Source of the DNA: Tenodera sinensis
Taxonomy: Eukaryota; Arthropoda; Insecta; Mantodea; Mantidae
Length of the DNA stretch: 64,000 nt
Assembly (NCBI GenBank): GCA_030765045.1
Contig: CM060967.1
Coordinates: 171,751,251-171,815,250, forward strand
Reading direction: 5' to 3'
The notes beneath the pieces were generated by a model. The model had not been told where the DNA came from. It made no database searches and saw only the letters and a program-made list of their open reading frames with translations. Positions 58,450 through 64,000 of the stretch are shown here, in pieces (the first letter of the stretch is position 1; each line of letters opens with the position of its first letter). The translations under genes and the position numbers were made by a program.

Positions 58450-58735
58450 TGTTTCCATCACCAACATTGTATTGCATTGCAACCAAAACTTCCATACTGA
58501 GATTTCACATGAAATGCTCGTTTTAAAACTCCCTGAAGAAAAATCTCATGTATGTTGGACTCACATGGCTTTCTCTACTCTTGTACTAACTATTCTTGCA
58601 AACTGTATCTTCCAGATAAAATTTGTAGAATTTATCGTATTGCTAATTTTCTTGTAGCTACAAGGGGAATATGGCAATACAGTATACTTTGAGCGAGTCA
58701 AATATATACTTAGTAGAGAAAGTAAAACAAGGAAA
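58450..58735 (+). repeat. Family A, internal-deletion and fused derivative
   Basis: From 58450 to about 58550 a reversed 3' end piece (CATTGCAACCAAAACTTCC…CGTTTTAAAACTCCCTGAAG), then from 58556 the forward 5' part (TTGGACTCACATGGCTTTCTCTACTCTTGTAC) and, after a large deletion, the 3' terminus TAGTAGAGAAAGTAAAA at 58711-58727. Confidence 0.65.
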
Positions 58736-58789
58736 CAAAATGGCCTGTTTGTGTATTTTTGAGCAGCACAAGTCCAAAACGAATTCCCA

Positions 58790-58925
58790 TTGTATCTACA
58801 AGGAAACATGCAATAAGAAAGCAACTTATGGAATGATTTTCTCGAATAACACGAAGAAGATAGGAGGATAAACTTGCGTATGAATAAGTTGTTGAAGAAT
58901 GAGTAGAGAAAGTGATGAGAATGTA
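58790..58925 (-). repeat. Family A, 5' fragment in reverse
   Basis: Matches the 3' (minus-strand) end of 59293-60098: TATCTACAAGGAAACATGCAATAAGA, CGAAGAAGATAGGAGGA and AATGAGTAGAGAAAGTGATGAG. Lies inverted to the previous fragment. Confidence 0.6.
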
Positions 58926-59292
58926 ATATATATTTTCCTGCATGTTCTCATGCCGAGTAGTTGCATCTTGGTAATGAATGTACGAAAGCAGGGGTTAGTT
59001 TTCTAAAAGTATTTGGTTGGGGTTAGAATATGTTGTCGGTTTAAAGGGAATCTGTAATGCGGCTTTAATAAGCAATGAACGTTTTCATCTTAAACCTAGT
59101 TTTCCAGCCAATTAGGACCGAGCTCTTAGCGCAAACGTCAGCATGGATTACATGCCAGACGCGACACACTAATGCTAGCATATGTATCAACGGAAACTTG
59201 CACAAGGGTTCAAATGGAAGCTCTTTATCAATTTACCTACACTTGCTTATTGACACAAGCGCGATTGGGCGGTTTAAAGCTCATCCTGCCAT
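58926..59292. other. No gene recognised
   Basis: Nothing recognised. Confidence 0.4.
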
Positions 59293-60098
59293 TTTTACTT
59301 TCTCTACCACGCATAGTAAAATACAAGTATTACATTGCACTCAAAAATTCGAAGTAGAAAGTTCACCTGAAATACATGTTTTGAGGTCCCCCGAATCCAA
59401 AAAAGGGCATTAAAAAGTCCGTGAATCTGTGGACAGCATAACTCAAAAACAAAAACTCGGTTAAAAACCAAAGTTGGTATTTAAGTTTGTCTTTCAAGGA
59501 TGCGACACGAAGATTTTGAAGAAAATTCCTCCACCCTAAACAACCTGGAAAATTTTTTGAAAATTTTTATTATCTTGAAAATGGCTAACGATTTTTATTA
59601 AAATGACAAATGAAATACACATTTTCAATTTTCCTGCCTATAGCCTATGTTATCTTGTTTACTCTGAATGACTTTTGCATAAATGGTAAACCGTAACAGA
59701 TAGACCAAATCTTACTATACAAAATGTAGATCTTCCTAAAATACACAATTTATGCCTACATAAAGTTTTTTGTAGAGTGAACCATTTCGGAAATATTACT
59801 TGTTATTTGTGTCTTGGAAAACATACTTTCGTCAAATGGAACATCGTTATTCATTTTTTATATGTTAGCCGTGCAAAGAAAACGAAATCTCGAAGTTTTA
59901 AAATATGTATTTGACTATCGCTCAAAGTCTACTGTATTGCCAGATTCCTCTTGTACCTACAAGGAAATAAGCAATAAGATAATGTGTACAAATGTTTATC
60001 TCAACTAAGACGAAGAAGATAGAGGAACTAGAGTTTGTAAGAGTGGTTAGTACAAGAGTAGAGAAAGTTATGTGAGTGCAACACATCAGATTTTTCAC
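59293..60098 (-). mobile_element. Family A copy, full length, minus strand
   Basis: Complement of 41088-41876: TACTTTCTCTACC at the left (59299) to TACAAGAGTAGAGAAAGTTATGTGAGTGCAAC and ATCAGATTTTT at the right. Nearly all blocks of the reference copy are present, so the two define the consensus. Confidence 0.8.
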
Positions 60099-60299
60099 AT
60101 TTAAGTCTAGAACACTGCAGCTAGATTCTCTAAGCTGATTGCAACATAAGAAAAGCACGGAGATGATGTAATGTGATAATTTTTTCGCGGATGAAGGTGA
60201 TCATTGGTTGAAATTTGAAATTGTTATGCATGTGATTTGTTGATTTGAACCAAGGCACGTATGCGTGCGGTTGTCTAACATGTTTTCCTGTTCGGGGAC

Positions 60300-60480
60300 T
60301 CAAACGTGTATTTCTTCATATCCGATATTTGGATGGAATGCAACACTTGGGAACGTGGTAGAGAAATACAAATATGATGTGTTATATTCACGACTGTCTC
60401 TATTATCATTTGTTTTAATAAGGCTTCTGTGAACTGTTGTTACTTGTATTGTAATATTACTTAGATTACACGATGCTCTT
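60300..60480 (+). repeat. Family A, 3' end joined to a 5' end
   Basis: TATTTCTTCATATCCGATATTTGGATGGAATGCAAC with GTAGAGAAATACAAATATGATGTGTTATATTCACGACTGTCTCTA. The 3' end of one unit runs straight into the 5' leader of the next. Confidence 0.6.
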
Positions 60481-61071
60481 GGAGTTGCAGAGCTCAGGAA
60501 CAAACAAAACATGGAAATGTGTGCGTATGTGCGTGTCGTGTCGGCTAGCATGTCATGCCAGTAAATTCACAGAAATAATAATTACATGAGTGATGGCGAT
60601 GTTGTAATTTAACATTGCGGTGGAGGGGGGGGGGGGGTTTAAACGCTCTGGTGAGCACACTATCCGCAAATTATCTTTAGCTCCATTTGAACTAATTTGT
60701 GCTTTTTAAATAGCATGTGATCGATCCATTGTCAAGATGTTTTCAACCGGAAGAGTTGATAAAAATACTGTTGTATAAATTGGAGAGTCAGTATTTTGTT
60801 TAGAGGCTTTTGTGTTTCATAGGGACAAATTACGTGACCTCTGGAGTCATTCTATAAGGCATTCTATAAGACGAGGTAACAGCTCGTGCGTTGCGCTCTA
60901 AATAGATATATTGTGTCTACCATTACCTAGCGGAAAAAGTGAAGAAACAACAAGAGGCAATAGGCCGCAGAGACGCGTACAAGTCTAACAATTCAGTCTT
61001 ACTGAACCAGCACACATCAAGAACAAAAACAAAAGTTACAGTCGTAATAAAATCGGCATGCAGTTATATTG
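60481..61071. other. No gene recognised
   Basis: A G-run at 60623-60640; otherwise nothing recognised. Confidence 0.4.
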
Positions 61072-61382
61072 AATAGAGAGGGGAGAAACCGAGAGAGGAG
61101 AAATGAGGGAGAGAGTGAGAGATAGTGAGAGGAGGGGTGTGGGATGAGGGAAACACGAAGTGAGTGTGAGAAGGGGAGGAGTTAGAAGAGGAATGTGGGA
61201 AGAGGGAAAGACGGAGAGGAGTGAGAGATACTCAGAGAGGAGAAATGTGGAGGAGGGAAAGGCGAAGAGAGTGAGAGAAGAGGTATGTGAGGGGAGGGAA
61301 AGAGGGAGAGACTGAGAGATAATAGGAATGTGAGAGGAAAAACGAAGAGAGTGAGAGAGGAGGGAGGGAAAGAGGGAGAGAG
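61072..61382. repeat. Purine-rich GA/GGA tract, about 310 bp
   Basis: Almost purely purine on the plus strand, made of GAGAGA, GGAGGGAAAG and AGAGGAGAAA-like modules with rough periodicity of about 60 bp. Such tracts can form triplex structures. Confidence 0.85.
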
Positions 61383-61717
61383 GCCGCAGCTAACACAGGT
61401 TGTGCTAGCTGGTAACTGCAATGCATTAAAACAATACAGATCGGCTGAGGAAGCAAGGAGAGTATTGCATGACTGGGCTTGTACACATACACACACACAC
61501 ATGCCAGGGAGGAGACAGGCGTGATGTTGGTAAAGTCCATCTAAACCATATCCCAGTGTCCTTCACGAGAAACACGTGTCCTACAAGCTCGAATCAAAAG
61601 GTGTGAAAGTGTAGATATGTCTCTGCATTCAAACATGCAGGAAGGAAATAAGAGACCAACGATGACTGATTAAAAGACAAATGGCTGAAATTGAGTACTT
61701 GAAATGATGAACAAAAC
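61383..61717. other. No gene recognised
   Basis: A short CA run at 61483-61500. Nothing else. Confidence 0.4.
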
Positions 61718-61850
61718 GACAGTAGAGTACTTGCCTGCTGTGCGAAGGATCCCGGGTTCGAATCCCGGCTGGGGAGTGGGAATTTTTCTCTAGTCAATAT
61801 TATTTATTCCCTATTCTAGTTGTCCAGGCAACCACGAAAGAGGAAGAATG
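61718..61850 (+). mobile_element. SINE-3 head fragment
   Basis: TACTTGCCTGCTGTGCGAAGGATCCC and B box GGGTTCGAATCCCGGC, followed by a GGAATTTTTCTC block. tRNA-like, same head motif as 36900-37139. The body differs. Confidence 0.65.
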
Positions 61851-62139
61851 TCAGCTTAAAATGTAGTCAAAGTACTTTTATGCGCCAGTTTTAAAGTTTT
61901 ATTTGACGTAAGAGATTTACTACACGCTATACGTTTTATACGTTTTATGGTCCCCGGTATCGGCATGGGAATTTTCTCTCGCTGGGAGATGTGGCCGGGG
62001 TGCACTCAGCCTCGTTATGTACAGTTCAAATTAAAAGGACTGCACTAGCCCTTGTGCCCTTTAACGCAAGCCACTGTATACAACGTATTCCTTATGATTT
62101 ACACAGTAAAATTAGTTCTTCCATATCCCAAAACCGAAA

Positions 62140-62400
62140 GCTATCCTTTTTTTGAATTGTTCCATTTCTATCCCGCCTTTAACTGCAGAGGTCGTATCGG
62201 CGGCCTTGCCTATGGGCAAATGGTGTTACTCGTTTAACGGTGCTTTTTTCAGTCTTTGGGACTTTTATACGTTGAAATCACACACACATTCACACTTCCA
62301 TTCATACTTCCAGACTCAGGGAAGGATGAAGAATAATCTTGGCTGGAGAAAAATTCCTACCCCATTGCCGGGAATCGAACCCGGGACCCTTAGCAAAGCT
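62140..62400 (-). mobile_element. SINE-3 copy
   Basis: TTCCATTTCTATCCCGCCTTT, CATACTTCCAGACTC, TCTTGGCTGGAGAAAAATTCC, and on the minus strand the B box CGGGTTCGATTCCCGG. Collinear with 36900-37139. Confidence 0.7.
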
Positions 62401-63104
62401 TTCCTTGTGATTTAAGAATTACTTCAAATTTTAACATGAAATTAAATGAATTTTTGGATGTTCTAAAAACCAAAAACGATAGGAAAGTAACAAAGTTATG
62501 AAGTGAAATAGAAGGAATAAGATGATCGATCAGGTTGACCTCGTGTACCGGTTTCAATAACGTTCTGCTTTGCTGTCCGTACTGTGAAGTAAACCTTTCT
62601 TTTAGTTGGGCGGGCGACAAGCCTTTGTTTCCTTTGATGCTCAGGTCTAAATGAGAGTGCTGATCACAGCTCTAGTCGCTTCAAAAGGAACTAACTGCCT
62701 TGCAATGTGCACATTCGTGCGATTTTGCCAACCCATAATCGTTTGTTTTTATATAGCTCCCATATCTATCCTTAGGCTGATACATCACTTTTTAAATGTT
62801 TTACGTTAATAAAAGAAAAAAACTTTTGCAAAAAAATAGTTTCACATTTCGTTTTAGGTATTCTTTGACCACCAGAAGATGGCGAGCTGGAGGAACGTGC
62901 TATTTAAAACATTTTCTATTGTCAAGAATGTTTATGCAGCCAATTATCATACACAAAGCGCAGTCGTATCATATAGATGCACAATCCTGCATCATTAGAT
63001 GTAAAACATCTTGAATTCTCTGCGAATATCCTCAAAGGTTTCCTTCATTCTCAATAACACTTGCATGGCTGCTAAATCGTAACACAGAGTCTTCTTGCAC
63101 AAAA
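62401..63104. other. No gene recognised
   Basis: Nothing recognised. Confidence 0.4.
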
Positions 63105-63890
63105 AATGCATATCATGTTAAAGCATACAATTTATACCAAATACTTTTTTACCTGGAGTGAACCATTTCCGAGGCTTTTCCATTTAAAACGTAACGGCGT
63201 TTCGCCTCCCCCGCGACCTTGCTGGATTCCCTCACTACCAGCTGCGTGGCTAGTCCTACTGGGCCTCTGAAAATCCACATCATGTACAAGAAATCCCTCA
63301 TTATGATCGGAGAGTTGGAGTTTGGTGTGCTGTTAACCGGTCCATTATTCTACGAGCAGACTGTAAATGCAGAGAGGTATCGAAATGAACTTGATCCCAT
63401 TTTATCATGAACTGTCAGAAGAAGAGAAATCATATGGGTGGTTTCAACAAGATTCTGCTACTGCCCTTACAACAGAGGAGTGTGTGAATAAAATTAGGCA
63501 AGTGTTTGAAGATAGTGTGTGGCCCTCTCACTCCCCCAATCTAACTGTGTTGGGTAGTAAGCTGAAATACAAAGCCGGCTGTGGCACGCCCAATCGCACA
63601 CAGGCGAAATGCCGTTAGGTTTTAAATGAAGAACCGGTATTTGTCTGAATTGTGCAGTATTTATTATGTTCTCAAATAGCAATGCGTTATTCTTTTTTTA
63701 TTTCTTGGTCATGCAAAGAGAACGGAATTTTAAAGCCATTACATAGAGATAAGATTTAAAACATTTGACTATCACTCACAGCCTACTGTATTCCCATATT
63801 GCCCTTCCACTTGGAAGAATAAGTGTTCGTAATAATAGTTTGAACAGAGTAGAGAAAGTCACGTGAGTGCAAGATCGGATTTTTTTTAAT
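63105..63890 (-). mobile_element. Family A copy split by a mariner insertion
   Basis: Left part (TACCTGGAGTGAACCATTTCCGAGG, about 63150-63180) and right part (about 63666-63885, with GCGTTATTCTTTTTTTATTTCTTGG, CACAGCCTACTGTATTCCC, CAGAGTAGAGAAAGTCACGTGAGTGC) match 59293-60098, with 63181-63665 inserted where the reference is continuous. Confidence 0.65.
63290..63560 (+). pseudogene. Mariner/Tc1-like transposase fragment
   Basis: Two overlapping frames encode MIGELEFGVLLTGPLFYEQTV, NAERYRNELDPIL, then ELSEEEKSYGWFQQDSATAL and VFEDSVWPSHSPNLTV. This is the middle of a transposase, with WFQQD being the second catalytic Asp motif. It differs from the other remnants (SATALTTE, PSHSPNLTV). The frame changes between the pieces and neither end of the gene is present. 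Confidence 0.75.
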
Positions 63891-64000
63891 CTAAGTTCAA
63901 AGATAATGTAAACTTTGCAATTATACAGGTTTGAGATGCCGTGAAGCAAGTGCCTTGACTTGTGCGACGTCACACAGTTCTTTTAAGGGGATAAAATACG
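63891..64000. other. Right end, no gene recognised
   Basis: No signal. Confidence 0.4.

Overview
This is a stretch of a large, repeat-rich insect genome, AT-rich and mostly non-coding. The best clue to the organism is the exon at 35953-36106. Its end (…PKMYVQLG, then a GTGAGT donor) looks like the N-terminus of insect Semaphorin-1a, and resembles most the grasshopper protein (Fasciclin IV). With the density of SINEs, mariner and hAT remnants and long ATT/CA microsatellites, this points to a polyneopteran insect (cockroach, termite or orthopteran type). The placement is an inference from memory of that protein, not from a search.

Layout. 1-2640: no gene recognised. 2644-10708: one almost intact Ty3/gypsy LTR retrotransposon on the minus strand, with two 707-bp LTRs, a 4-bp target duplication, gag, a probable -1 frameshift site, and a pol with an in-frame stop late in integrase. 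11.9-26.1 kb: a patchwork of tRNA-derived SINEs, mariner-like transposase remnants, a degraded ZBED5/Buster-type hAT, an RTE-like reverse transcriptase fragment, and a 1.9-kb hAT-type non-autonomous element with terminal inverted repeats and an 8-bp target duplication. 27173-28708: the only long intact host-like reading frame, an intronless coiled-coil protein on the minus strand. 35953-36106: the first coding exon of the Semaphorin-1a-like gene, whose first intron must run right through much or all of the rest of the window. 36-64 kb: intronic or intergenic DNA with SINEs, a LINE with a deleted RT core (45330-48540), an LTR-like fragment with heat-shock-element-like motifs (49944-50602), a degraded hAT transposase (53100-54050), a GC-rich 42-bp minisatellite inside a hAT-type element (54694-55908), and further mariner debris.

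A roughly 0.8-kb interspersed repeat, called family A here, is the commonest element: at least ten full, partial, inverted or nested copies. Several recurrent repeats (family A, SINE-1 to SINE-4, and the hAT-type element) can be defined from this window alone by comparing copies. Apart from the two host genes and the gypsy element, nothing looks translated. I found no CRISPR array, no operon and no convincing functional tRNA or rRNA gene. No new multi-gene biological system is evident; the unusual material is in the architecture and decay of mobile elements.
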